Assembly: GCA_036936605.1 (NCBI GenBank)
Contig: JAUPFV010000002.1
Coordinates: 250,129,305 to 250,193,304, forward strand
Direction of reading: 5' to 3'
Source: Limnanthes douglasii subsp. nivea
Lineage: Eukaryota; Streptophyta; Magnoliopsida; Brassicales; Limnanthaceae
Length of the DNA stretch: 64,000 bases
In this document: piece after piece, positions 12,131-24,065 of the stretch
Layout: each line of letters opens with the position of its first letter
How positions within the stretch are numbered: position 1 is the stretch's first letter
Position numbers and translations under genes: made by a program
The notes under the pieces: model-generated
Database searches by the model: none
Told to the model about the DNA's origin: nothing
What the model saw: the letters and a program-made list of their open reading frames with translations, nothing else

Positions 12131-12844
12131 GGTTTTTTACCAATCGTTTTTGTTTTTTCCAATTCTGTTAACTATTAAAGTCCTTGGATGGCCAAGGCAT
12201 TTTTGTAACTGTATCCGGTTTGAGTCCGGATAAGCCTAAAACTTAAAGTCCTTGGATGTCCAAGGCATATTCTGTGTTTTAATATCAATGTCCGATTTTT
12301 ACCCGGACTAGCTTATCCTACCCAATTTTTTCTTTGTTTCATACTTTCTTTTAACTTTAATGGCTAATGTTTGAAGAACCCTTCTTTACTTTACAAATAT
12401 TTAAGATGAGAGTGTTTAAAATCTCCAATGACATGTATTTAATGGCACCATCATTCAACCAGATTAATCCGATCTATCAAAGATCCTTAGTATTAGATTG
12501 AAGACTTGAAAGGAATTGTAATCAAATCACTCCGAATATTTTAAGAAGACATTGTATTTTATTGAAAAAACCAGACACATCATTAAGACCTCCCCACGCC
12601 ACCAGGGTAGGAAAAAGTATGCCCCTTAATATTTACATGGACTTTAAACAAGTAAATATTTACACAACTTTCATTCCAGATATAACTGGAGGTATTCAAT
12701 ATTCCACAGGTGCTTTAGGACTCTTCCATCTTTGTATTGAAGCCCATACATCCCAAGCTTAAGTCTTTCAGAGACCTCATAAGGGCCTTCTCAATTCGGA
12801 GCTAGCTTGCCGAACTGCTTTTCCTTAGTATGCAAGAAAACCTT
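12131..12844. other. Spacer of element B between antisense ORF and pol, with conserved block
   Basis: There is no convincing coding sequence here. The part 12581-12640 holds the block also present in A and C (core gccaccagggtaggaaa followed by aagtatgcc and ttaatatttacatgg). The 'cttggatg(g/t)ccaaggcat' motif occurs twice at about 12181 and 12248. Transcripts of the two strands would end here. Confidence 0.6.
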
Positions 12845-15800
12845 TCATAATACTTTATCTCCTAGTTGAAAATCCTTCCTCTTGATTTTGGAAGCAAATG
12901 TGCTTCTCATCAAGCCTTGGTAATGGGTGGTTCTAAGATGGGCCTTAACTTTTCTTTCTTCTATTAAGTCTGACTGACTTTTAATTGCCAATTCATTGGC
13001 ATGTTCGGAATAGTTTTGGACTCTATATGATGGTAGAGTTGCCTCTATAGGAGTAATTGCATCCATCCCATACACCAAGACAAAAGGAGACTCTTGTGTT
13101 GCAGCTCTAGGAGTAGTTCAGTATGCCCATAATACTTCTTGCAAATAGCTTGGCCACTTCCCTGCAACCCCTTTTAAATTCTTTTTTAGACCGGACAGTA
13201 TGGTTCTGTTTGCCACTTTAACTTGACCATTTTCCTGTGGGTGGAAAGGAGAAGAGAAACAATGTTGAATACTTCTAGAGGCACATAAATTCTCTATATC
13301 CTTGTTATCAAATTGTGGCCCATTATCTGTGGTTATTTTTGTGGAACCCCAAATCTGCAACAAATGTTAGACAAAATAAATTTTATAACAAATTTTGAAC
13401 TAGTGCCTGCCAGGGGGGCTACTTCTATCCACTTTGAGAAATAATCAATGGCTACCATAATGGTCTTGCACCCTCCGGACGTCATTGGTAGACGCCCAAC
13501 TAAATCCAGTCCCCAATGAGCAAAAGGCACTGGCTCATAAATTGACTCCATGGGAACTGTCAGGGTATGAATTTCATTACCATATCTTTGGTATGGGTCA
13601 CATTTTTTCACCAACTCTTTGGCATTTGCTATTATGGATGGCCAATAGTATCCGACCAACAAAACCCTCCGGGTTAGAGCTCTATAGCCACAGTGTGCAG
13701 ATCCCTCTCTATCATGCAGTTTGGATAAAACAATTTGGGACTCTTTAGCCCCCAAACAACGCACGAGAAGTCTGCAAAACGACTTATTATAAAGGACCTC
13801 TCTTATGATCAAGAAACCACGAGCCATGTGTTTCATTTTTCTGGCCATAGCCTTCTCCGGAGGCAAAAGATGTATTGAATAAGGGGAAATCTCCAATCTT
13901 TGGGTTGAACCACTTGTACACTTAAGCTCTCCTCATCTTCTTTGCTTTGATTTGGTTGTATGGATGGGCATTCTTTCACATGGATCCATGGGTAGGACTC
14001 AGAGTATGCTATGGTGGCTAAAGAGTTTGCTAGCGTGTTCTCCGATCTAGGAATATGCTCATAGAAAATATTTTTGAAGTTGGTTGTTACTTCTTTAAGA
14101 GTGAATAAGTATTTGACCAATTTCTCCTTCTTGGCTTCAGACTGACCTTGAGCATGGTGGATAAGAAGCTGAGATCACTCATTAATCTAACTCGTTTAGC
14201 CTCTTACTAGAAAAGCCAACTTTAGACCAGCTATAGTTGCCTCATATTCAGACTCATTGTTAGAAGACCTAAAGGCAAAGCATATAGCCTGGTACAACTT
14301 ACCACCATACTAAGAGGTTAAACAGATCCCAGCCCCACAGCCCAATTCTACTGACCATTTGGTCATCCTGCTCGATATATCTGCTTTCTGAAGTACATTC
14401 TTCAAGGGAAAAGTTGTTCGGACAACGATGGAATGAGACTAAAAATACGGTCCCATTTTTCTAACAGAAATCACTAGACTTAGCGCCAGATTTTCAAGTT
14501 TTAGGTACCTTTTCTCAGCATCTATCAGACTCTTGCTCATGTAGTACACTGGATGAGGATAATTGTCCATTTCTCTGACCAAAACCGCAATTATAGCACA
14601 CTCTGACACAGCCAAGTATACAAATAGTATTTCTCCGCCGACAGGCTTGAAAAGGGTTTTGGGAGGAGACAAATACTTTTTTACTTCATTAAATGCCTGG
14701 TTACACTGTGGAGACCAATTGAAGTCTTTAGCACCTTTCAAAGTCTGAAAAAACGGAGCACATTTATCTGAAGACCTCGAAATGAAACAATTCAAAGTAG
14801 CCAACCTTCGTGTGAGCCTCTATACTTCTTTGATATTTCGGGGAGGGCCCATTTTCAACAGAGCATCAAGTTGATCCGGATCGGGCTGTATCCCTTTTTC
14901 ACTAATTACATGTCCCAAAAACTCTCCGGACTGCACCCCGAACACACACTTTTCAGGATTGAGTTTCAAATTCACCTTTGTTAAGTTGGTGAAAGTTTCT
15001 TGAAGATCAGATAGATGCAACTCTTCTTCTAGGCTTTTAACCATTATATCATCGATATATACTTCCATATTTCTTCCAATCTGATCAGTAAACGCTTTAT
15101 TTACCAACCTCTAATAAGTAGCCCCAGCATTTTCAGCCCAAAAGTCATCACCTTGTAACAATGGAGACCCCTATCCGTAACAAAGGTAGTGTGCTCTTAG
15201 TCCTTTGGATCTACCTGTATCTGGTTATAACCAGAGAAGGTATCCATGAACGATAATAACTTGTTTCTAGATGTGGAGTCCACCAACTGATCTATCCGGG
15301 GGACTAGATAAAGATCCTTTGGGCAAGCTTTGTTGAGGTCAATAAAATCGATACACATACGCCATTTTCCATTCTTTTTCTTTACTAATACTGGGTTGGC
15401 AGTCCATAAAAGATATTGAGACTCCTTTATGTGCCCCATCTTGGTAAGCTGGTCAACTTCTTGGACTATTACATCAGCTTTCTCCTTAGAAAAAGCTCTC
15501 TTTTTTTGTATAACATGTGCAGCATCTCTCCGGATAGATAGCTTGTGGGATATAACGTTTGCAGGTACTCCGGTCACATCAGCATTGCACCAAGCAAAAA
15601 CATATTGGTGATCTGCCAAGAAGGACAACAATGCTTTCTTCAACTCTGGTGTCATTTTGGAGCCAACTTTAACACTCCTTCCTTCAGCCAGAGAGTGGGT
15701 TTCAACCTCTTCGATTGGTATCAAAACACCAGGGGTCTCTCTAGGGTCATCAATTTCACCCTCACCCCCAGAGGGCCCCAACAACTGCTAATTTTCATTA

Positions 15801-16140
15801 ATCCGCACTGCTCTCAGAGTTTTAGGAGCAAGCGCAGTTGCATAACACTCTCTTGCTATCTTTTGGCTACTCCGAACAATTGCACTTGTCCTTGAACAGT
15901 ATACTTTAAACATTGATGGATTGTTGAAGCCAGAGCATGCATCCTAGAGAGCCAGGACCTCCCAAAGATCGGATTGTAACATGTGGGGCAATCCACCACA
16001 ACAAATAATACCCTGACCATCTTCTTGAAAGGGCCTTTGCCCAACAAATCCTCCTCAAATTCTCCGATTACATCCGCAGAGCTCCCTGTGAAGCCCACTA
16101 TGGATCTGTTCGAACGTTGAATCATTGCCTGATTCTTCAT
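12845..16140 (-). pseudogene. pol of element B (protease, RT, RNase H, aRNH, integrase)
   Basis: On the minus strand: protease part with VGFTGSSADVIGEFEE and NPIFGRSWLSRMHALASTIH (16140-15856); RT start with KKKNGKWRMCIDFIDLNKAC and FSGYNQIQVDPKD (15784-15197); RT palm with MEVYIDDIMVKS (15107-14820); RNase H region FNWSPQCNQAFNEVKKYL (14804-14439); archaeal-type RNase H (14300-13833); and integrase with GYYWPSIIANAKELVKKCDP, DYFSKWIEVAPLAG and TTDNGPQFDNK (13896-12845). A one-base loss at about 15860 and other shifts break the frame. A TAG at 15788-15790 between protease and RT, followed by CAG TTG, is also present in C. The polyprotein copies element RNA into DNA and integrates it. Confidence 0.88.
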
Positions 16141-16379
16141 CTGTTTATAAGAACTTAAAAAGAGAATATTGGCTGAGCTTCCAGTGTAATTAGGATTCAG
16201 CTGATGTCGTTACCCCCAATTGAAGCTCTTATTACCACTGCATCCTCATGAGGCCCAACTATATTTCTTAGATCATCTTCATCAAAAACAATGAAGGGAA
16301 AATGGATTTAGGATTGATAAGAATTCATGCTTCCCTCCAACTGAGTAGCTAGAGTGTGAACATGCCTCTTTCTTGAAGA

Positions 16380-17962
16380 AGGAGTTGGCACAGTCATAGT
16401 ATCCCCTCCAAATATAGTGAGTGACTCAAAAAAGCTTATGAGTCCGCACACTATCTTAGTTTGTTCAGTTATAACCCCACTTTATTCCGGGTTGGATCAG
16501 GATCCAAGTATTCCAATTCGACATCAAACCTATCTAGGATTACCATGCCCCCTTCCGCAGCAGAAGTCCCTGCATTGTTTGTTGGGCCAATCTGGTGAGC
16601 ATTGTCAGGCATGTTCCCACTTCTTCTCTTGACATAAGCTCCCAACTTCCCCCTTTTAATAAGATTCTGCACTTCTTGTTTCAAAGCGATGAAATCTTCG
16701 GTGTTGTGGCTAATATCATGATGATATTGGCAAAAGCAAGTATTACGACTTTCCATAAGAGATTGAAGTGTTGTCGGCTTCCTGAAATGCACTTCATCTT
16801 TTGTCTTGTCATAAATAGTTGCCACATTCTCTTTCAATTCTGCAAACCACTCCGGTTGGACCCAAGGTCCTCGTTTATTTCTGGACTGCTGGCTCTGCGC
16901 TGGATTAGGGTGGGATTGATTTTGTTTGGCCTTATTGGGCCTATGTCCGGTTTATTTGGCCTTGTATCCTGACTGATTCTGGTTTGGAGCAGCTGGGACA
17001 GACCTCACCTGCCTGTGTACCCTAGTCTTCTTTGTTTCATCTACGTTGATTTTCTTTCCCACCTGATTCAGCAAACCACTCCAAGTCATGGCCTTCTTCT
17101 TGGTTACCCAATCAGCCAGTTTCTCAAGGTTTAACCTTTGTCTCAAAGAAGCTATTGCAACCTGCTAAAAGCAATCAGCTACACCATTTTTAGTGTTAAC
17201 AAACCGGCTTATATAGTCTTTTGGTGATTCATTTGGCTCCTGGGCACAATGAATAATAGTATCTCCATTTTCATTTACCTCCTTACTCCCCAAAAATTGC
17301 CTCCGAAAGGTCACCCAAAACGTATCAAAATTTCTGATACAGCCTTGTAGCAAGCTGTTGTAACATTTCAAAGCATTTCCCATACAAGATTGGAAGAAGA
17401 CTCTACACAGAAGTTTGTCATCATCATCAAAATTCATCATAAAAATTTTAAACTGTTCCAGATGGTTGTCCGGATCTTTTCTCCCATCATACTTCTCCAT
17501 TTTAGTACTGTCAAACCTCTTAGGAAGGTTTCCAGACAGTATCTTGGATGACAATGGGGATTGCCTCCAGTTACGATTTTGACTAAAAACTGTGTCTTCA
17601 TTAGGTGTTGCAAAAATACCTGGCTAATCATGGAAAGCAAAAGGATCCATCAGCAACTGATCCACATGCATGTGACTATGGTTGTGGCTGTGAGATGACT
17701 CTTTTCCCAGATGCCTCTTTAGCCTTCCATGTCCATCTCTCTTTTTTGAATATTTTTTCACCAGCTTTTGTTTCTATCTGGACCTCCTCTCATCACTACT
17801 TGATGACAAAGACTCCTCAAGCTCATCCATTTGAGGAGCTACTAGAGGTTCAGATTCTGAGTTCTCAACCGGTTTGGACCGGTGATATTTCTTGTAGCTT
17901 ACATGGGTCTTTTTCGTGCTCAAATTAGTCTTTGTTGATGGGTCGTTCTCTCTTGGGTTGTC
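16380..17962 (-). pseudogene. gag of element B, main part
   Basis: The retrotransposon gag domain covers 17554-17165 (GNLPKRFDSTKMEKYDGRKD, NALKCYNSLLQGCIRNFDTF). It continues with ASLRQRLNLEKLADWVTKKK and a Cys/His segment (CFCQYHHDISHNTEDF, 16837-16469). The reading frame is mostly open. The N-terminal segment 17995-17774 (DNPRENDPSTKTNL) stops at 17963, where element C interrupts it; the first codons continue on the other side of C at 28299-28500. One stop at about 17164 and another near 16951 inactivate it. Confidence 0.85.
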
Positions 17963-17967
17963 AGTAT
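17963..17967. repeat. Target-site duplication AGTAT, left copy, element C
   Basis: AGTAT directly precedes the LTR terminus TGATGAGTCC; the same five bases follow the 3' LTR at 28294-28298. They fall within a gag codon run of element B whose two halves join across the insertion. Confidence 0.93.
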
Positions 17968-18345
17968 TGATGAGTCCGAAATCATTCACCACCACTCACT
18001 GTAGAAACCGGACAGGGGTAATCCAGACAATAATTACCCACTGAAGTATCCGGACAACACAAAAGTATTAAAACGCTAAACACTTTTTGACTAAGCTAAT
18101 TACTAATCTTCTTAATAAACTAATGGGTCTTTAAACTCGACTTGATTTCATAATTTGACCTGAAAGCCCATGGGTCTATAATTAAGGGTATAAATACCCA
18201 ACCACTTTCATTAATGGGGGTAATGAACATTTAATACAACCAAGCAGCTTAAATCTCTCACTACAAAATTCACAGCATTTAATACCTCTTAAAATTCCTT
18301 AAAACACTTGACAAAATTACCCTCACACCAAAATAAACCTCACCA
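17968..18345 (+). repeat. 5' LTR of element C
   Basis: Termini TGATGAGT...CTCACCA. Aligns end to end with 27916-28293. It is followed at once by the PBS. Confidence 0.95.
18186..18199. promoter_or_regulatory. TATA element inside a dyad, LTR of element C
   Basis: The sequence gggtataaataccc is an inverted repeat (gggtat / ataccc) enclosing a TATA box, in the middle of the LTR where a pol II promoter is expected. It is conserved in the 3' LTR (28135-28148) and recognisable in both LTRs of B. The dyad means a TATA-like string is present on both strands. Confidence 0.55.
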
Positions 18346-18366
18346 AATTGGCAACCACAGTGGGAG
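18346..18366 (+). other. Primer-binding site of element C
   Basis: attggcaaccacagtgggag follows the LTR directly; B has the equivalent tggcgaccatagtgggag at 28523-28542 (minus). It begins with TGG, as expected for pairing with a tRNA CCA end. I do not assign the tRNA. Confidence 0.75.
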
Positions 18367-18417
18367 GAGAAGGTACCTGAATCTAGCAAGAAAAAACAGC
18401 AAGAAAAACCAGTTTGG

Positions 18418-20330
18418 ATGAATCCGGACGAGCAAGCAGTACCACCACCTTTGATAGAAGTGGTGGGTGAGAACGATCAGTACACGATCGAAGAACGAGA
18501 CAGGTTGAAAGCTGAAATAGAAGCATTGAGAGCTGCAAAAAAAACAGAGATTGATTTGAAAGAAAAGTCGAAAGTGTCAGTCATTCACCATACTGACAAT
18601 CCAAGGGAGAATGACCCGTCAGCAAAGACTCACTTGAGTACAAAAAAGACTCATGTCAGTTACAAGAAGTCTCACCGGTCTAAACCGGTGGAGAGCTCAG
18701 AGTCTGAGTCCTCTAGTAGCTCTTCGAGTGAGGATGGACTTGAGGAGTCTTTGTCATCCAGCAATGACGAGGGCAGATCCAAAAAGAAGTATAAGTTTGT
18801 TAAAAAATATTCAAGAAAGAGGGATAGGCATGAGAGATTAAAGAGGCATCTGGGAAAAGGGTCATCTCATAGCCACAGCCATAGACATAAGCATGTGGAT
18901 CGGTTGCTTATGGATCCTTTCGCTTTTCATAACGAGCCAGGTATTTTTGCAACACCAAATGAAGACACTGTTTTTAGTCGTGGCCGGAATTGGAGACAAT
19001 CCCCACTGTCATCCTAAATACTGTCTGGAAACCTTCCTAAGAGGTTTGACAGTACTAAAATGGAGAATTATTATGGGAGCAAAGATCTAAACAACTATAT
19101 GGAACAATTTAAAAAATTTATGATGGATTTCGATGATGATGATAAACTGCTTTGTAGAGCCTTCTCTCAATCTTTTACGGGGAGTACTTTAAAATGTTAC
19201 AACAGCCTACCACAGGGTTGCATCAGAAACTTTGACACATTTTGGGTGGCCTTTCGGAGGCAGTTTGTTGGAAGCAAGGAGGTGAAGAGCAATGGATACA
19301 CTATTATCCATTGTGCCCAAGAGCCAAATGAATCACTGAAAGACTATATAAGCCTATTCATGAACACTAAGAATGGTTTAGCTGATTTCTTTGAGCAGGT
19401 GGCGATAGCTTCTTTGAGGCAAGGATTAAACCCTGGGAATCTGGCCGATTCGGTAACCAGGAAGAATGCTATAACTTGGGGAGGTTTGCTAAACCAAGTG
19501 GGGAAGCAAATAAATGTAGATAAAACAAAGAAGATAAGGGTGCATAGGCAAGTGAGGACTGCCCCAGCTGCACCCAACCAGAACCAGTCCGGAAACAAGG
19601 CTAAAGAAGCCGGACAGGGGCCGAACAGGGCCAAACATACTCAATCTCACCCAGCTCCAGCTCAAAGCCAACAGTCTAGAAATAAACGGGGACCTTGGTT
19701 CCAACCGGAGTGGTTTTCTGAATTGAAAGAGAATATGGCAACCATCTATGACAAAACAAAAGATGAGGTACACTTTGGGAGGCCGGCAACGCTTTAATCT
19801 CCTAGGGAAAGCCGTAATACTTGTTTTTACCAATATTATCATGATATTGTCCATAACACTGAAGATTGCATCGCCTTGAAACAAGAGGTATATAATTTGA
19901 TTGAAAGAGGAAAATTAGGAGCTTATGTTAAGAGAAGAAGTGGGAACATGCCTGACAATGCTCACCGGACTGGTCCAACAAACAATGCACGGACGTCGGC
20001 ACCGGACGGGGCCATGGTAATCATTGAAAGGTTTGACGTAGAATCAAGAATATTTGAATCCTGATCCAACCCGAAATAAAGTGGGGTTGATTACAGAACA
20101 TACCAAGACAGTGTCAGGGCTGATAAGCTTTTTTGAATCACTTACTATATTTGGGGGAGACACAATGACTACGCCGACTTCTTCTTCAAGAAAGAAGCAT
20201 GTTGACACTCTGGCTACCCAATTAGAGGGAGGCATGTCCTCCTATCAGTCCAAAATTCATTTTCTCTTCATATTTTTTGATGAAGATGATCTAAGGGACA
20301 TAGATGGTCCTCACGAGGATGTGTGGTGAT
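18418..20330 (+). pseudogene. gag of element C
   Basis: ATG at 18418 opens MNPDEQAVPPPLIEVVGEND, shortly after the PBS. A Ser-rich and basic segment follows (SESESSSSSSSEDGLEESLS, SHSHSHRHKH), then the retrotransposon gag domain (19060-19500, LKCYNSLPQGCIRNFDTFWV). A Pro/Gln-rich linker comes next, then a Cys/His segment (CFYQYYHDIVHNTEDC, about 19820). A nonsense codon at 19015-19017 (Lys in B), another at 19795-19797 and a frameshift near 20048 disrupt it. The product would form the intracellular particle that packages element RNA. Confidence 0.88.
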
Positions 20331-20339
20331 AGGCGCCTC

Positions 20340-20778
20340 AATTGGGGGAAATGGCATCAGGTGAATTTTGGTTGACACTGGCAGCTCAGCCAATATTCTC
20401 TTTTTAAGTTCCTATAAATAGATGAAGAATCCAGTAGTGATTCAGCGTTCGAACAGGTCCATCGTGGGCTTCACGGGGAGCTTTGCGGATGTGATCGGAG
20501 AGTTTGAGGAGGAGGTTTTGTTGGGCAGGGGCCCTTTCAAGAAGATGGTCAGAGTACTTTTCGTTGTGGTAGATTTCCCTACGTGTTATAATGTGATTTT
20601 TGGGAGGTCTTGGGTTTCCAGAATGCATGTTGTGGCTTCAACAGTTCATCAATGTTTAAAGTATGAAGTTCAAGGACAAGTGGGAGTTGTCCGGAGTAGC
20701 CAAAAAATAGCAAGAGTCTGTTATGCAACTGCCCTTGCCACTAAAACTCTGGGGGCAGTCCAAATCAATGAAGATTAG
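20340..20778 (+). pseudogene. Protease of element C, ending in a stop at the PR/RT boundary
   Basis: The aspartic protease active site reads VDTGSSANIL with D-T-G at 20374-20382, followed by VGFTGSFADVIGEFEEEVLL and NVIFGRSWVSRMHV. A nonsense codon replaces a Gln of B near 20419. The domain ends ..LGAVQINED and TAG at 20776-20778. That TAG is at the same codon as in B, and pol continues in the same frame (CAG TTG TTG GGG). The enzyme would cleave the polyprotein. Confidence 0.85.
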
Positions 20779-22725
20779 CAGTTGTTGGGGCTCTATGAGG
20801 GTGAGGGTGAAATTGATGACCCAAGAGAGACCCATGGTGTTTTGATACTGTTAGAAGAAGTTGAAACCCACTCTCTGGCTGAAGGAAGAAGTGTTAAAGT
20901 TGGCTCCAAGATGGCACCAAAATTGAAGAAAAAATTGTTGTCCTTTTTGGCAGATCACCAACATGTTTTTTCTTGGTGCAATGCTGATGTGACTGGAGTA
21001 TCTGCAAGTGTTATATCACACCAGCTATCTATCCGAAGAGATGTTGCACCCGTTGTACAAAAAAGAAGAGCTTTCTCTAAGGAGAAGCCGATGTCATAGT
21101 TCAAGAGGTAGACCGACCTACCAAGATGGGGCACATAAAGGAGTCTCAATACCCTTTATGGACAGCTAATCCAGTGTTGGTAAAGAAAAAGAACGGGAAA
21201 TGGCGTATGTGTATTGATTTTACTGACCTCAATAGAGCTTGTCCAAAAGATCTTTATCCAGTCCCCTGAATAGATCAGTTGGTAGACTCCACATCTGGTA
21301 ACAAATTATTACCCTTTATGGATGCCTTCTCAGGTTATAATTAGATACAAGTGGATCCGAAGGATTAGGAGCACACTACCTTTGTTACAGATAGGGGCCT
21401 CCATTGTTACAAGGTGATGCCTTTTGGGTTGAAGAATGTTGGGGCTTCCTATCAAAGGCTGGTGAACATAGCGTTTCCTGATCAGATTGGGAGAAACATG
21501 GAAGTATATATTGATGACGTGATGGTAAAAAGTGTGGAAGAAGAATTGTACCTAGCTGATCTTCAAGAAAATTTTGCCAACTTAGCAAAGGTTAATTTAA
21601 CATTGAATCCAGAAAAATGTGTCTGTGGGGTGCAGTCCGGAAAGTTTTTGGGGTATGTGATAAGTGAAAGAGGGATACAGCCTGATCTGGATCACCTTGA
21701 TGCCTTGCTAGAAATGGATCCTCCTCAGAATATTAAAGAAGTGCAAAGGTTGACAGGAAGGTTAGCTGCTTTAAATCGTTTCATATCAAGGTCTTCGGAT
21801 AGGTGTGCCCCATTTTTCTAGACTTTAAAGGGTGCTAAAGATTTTAACTGGTCTCCACAGTACGACCAAGCGTTCAATGAAATAAAAAAGCATTTATCTT
21901 CCCCCAAAACTCTTTACAAACCTGTTGAAGGAGAAACGCTATATATATTTAGGCGTGTCTGAAAGTGTTATAAGTGTGGTACTGGTAAAAGAGGTGGACA
22001 ATTATCCTCGTCCGGTGTACTACATCAGCAAAAGCCTGATGGATGCTGAAAAAAGGTCCTTAAAGCTTGAAAAGCTAGCACTAGCCTTGGTGATTGCTGC
22101 CAGAAATATGAGGCCTTATTTTCAGTCTCATTCTATTGTCGTTCGGACATCTTTTCCCTTAAAAAATCTCCTTTAGAAGGCAGACATGTCAAGCAGAATG
22201 ACTAAGTGGTCAGTAGAATTGGGTGATTATGATATTGATTTTGCCCCTGGGACTGCAATCAAAGCACAATCAATTGCTGATTTCCTGGTTGAGTTCCATT
22301 CGGACAGAGGTACTAAGCAAGCTGGAGATGAAAGAACTAAAAAGGTCTGGGTTGTCCGGACATATGGTGGATCGAGTACCATGGGTTGTGGTGTTGGGAT
22401 ATTTTTAACCTCTCTGTATGGCGATAAGTTATACCAGGCTATATGTTTTACTTTTAGGGCTTCTAACAATGAGTCTGAATATGAAGCTGATATAGCTGGT
22501 CTGAAATTAGCCTCTCTGTGTGGGGCTAAAAGGGTCAGGTTAATGAGTGATTCTCAGCTTCTTATCCATAATACCCAAGGTCAATCTGAGGCCAAAAAGG
22601 AGCAGTTGATTAAATACTTGTTCATCCTTAAAAAAATGGCAGCTAACTTCAAAAATGTTAGCTACGAGCACATACCTAGATCGGAGAACACACTAGCAGA
22701 CTCATTGGCAACCATAGCATAGTCT
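20779..22725 (+). pseudogene. RT, RNase H and archaeal-type RNase H of element C
   Basis: Pol resumes QLLGLYEGEGEIDDPRETHG. RT blocks follow: KKKNGKWRMCIDFTDLNRAC (read across a frameshift near 21090), PFGLKNVGASYQRLVNIAFP and MEVYIDDVMVKS, the YIDD catalytic site, at about 21500. The RNase H connection is DFNWSPQYDQAFNEIKKHLS. An additional archaeal-type RNase H follows (22330-22725, YGGSSTMGCGVGIFL, SDSQLLIHNTQGQ, HIPRSENTLADSLA). Nonsense codons near 21269, 21342, 21367, 21820 and 22174 block translation; most are single base changes relative to B. The second RNase H is diagnostic of Tat elements. Confidence 0.88.
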
Positions 22726-24065
22726 GAGTCCTACCCATGGATTCATGTGCAAGAATTCCCATCCATACAACCTAGTCAGGGCAAGGAAGAGGGGGAAAGT
22801 TTGAGTATACAAGTGGTTCAACCCAAAGACTGAAGATATCCCCTTCTTCAATACATTTCTGATGGCATTTTGCCTCCGGAGAAAGCTGTGGCAAGGAAAA
22901 TAAAACATAGGGCTCATTGTTTTTTAATCATAAGAGACATCCTTTACAAGAAGTCATTTAGTAGACCTCACTTTCGTTGATTGGGGATTGAAGAGTCCCA
23001 AATTGTGCTATCTGAACTACATGATGGAGAAGGATTAGCACACTATGGCTATAGAGCTTTAACCCGAAGGGTTTTATTGGCCGGATACTACTGGCCATCC
23101 ATAATGGCAGATGCCAAGGAATTGGTAAAGAAATGTGACCCATGCCAAAGATATGGCAATAAAATCCTTATCCCAGCTGTCCCACTGGAATCAATTTATG
23201 AGCCAGTGCCTTTTGCTCGTTGGGGACTGGATTTTGGTAGGGCCTCTACCGATGGCATCCAGAGGGTGCAGAACTATTATTGTAGCCATTGATTATTTTT
23301 CTAAGTGGATAGAAGCAGCCCCCTTAGCAGGAACTACTTCAAAAGCTGTTATAAAGTTTATCCTGTCTAACATTTGTTGCAGATTTGGGGTTCCACAAAA
23401 GATAACCACGGATAATGGGCCACAATTTGATAACAAGGATATGGAGAGTTTATGTGCCTCTATGGGCATTCAGCATTTCTTCTCTTCTCTTTTCCACCCA
23501 CAAGCGAATGGTCAAGTTGAAGTGGCAAACATAACTATTATGTCCGGTCTGAAGAAGAATTTAGAAGGAGCTGCCGGAAAGTGGCCAAGCTATTTGCAAG
23601 AGGTACTATGGGCATACTGGACTACTCATGGTGCTGCTACACAAGAGTCTCCTTTTGCCTTAGTATATGGGATGGATGCAATTAATTCTATAGAGGCAAC
23701 TCTTCCATCGTACAGAGTCCACAATTTTTCCGAGCAAGCTAATGAAGTGGCAATCAGAAGTCAATTGGACTTAATAGAAGAAAAAAGAGTTAAGGCTCAT
23801 CTTAGAGCCACTCATTATCAAGGGTTGATGAGGAGCAGATTTGCTTCCAAAATCAAAAGAAGGGATTTTCGACTAGGGGACAAAGTACTGAGAAAAGTCT
23901 TTCTGCATACTAAGGAGAAGCAGTTCGGCAAGCTAGCTCCAAACTGGGAAGGCCCTATGAGGTCTTCGAAAAACTTAAGCCTGGGACATACAGGCTTCAA
24001 TACAAAGATGGGAGAATTTTAAACCACCCTTGGAACATTGAACACCTCCGGTTATATCTGGAATG
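22726..24065 (+). pseudogene. Integrase of element C
   Basis: An H2C2-type zinc-binding region ends in CDPCQRYGNK at 23135-23165. The catalytic core follows, with WGLD, DYFSKWIEAAPLAG, TTDNGPQFDNK and HPQANGQVEVANI supplying the D, D and E residues. The C-terminal part is AYWTTHGAATQESPFALVYG, then LGDKVLRKVF and a degraded chromodomain-less tail ending near 24060. A one-base shift near 23245 splits the core into two frames. This enzyme would insert element DNA into the genome. Confidence 0.87.

Noticed and set aside
17968..18345. LTR of C as the missing right-hand LTR of element B
   Set aside because: It is in the opposite orientation and is matched by its own partner at 27916-28293 with the TSD AGTAT; the true B LTR is at 28543-28918.
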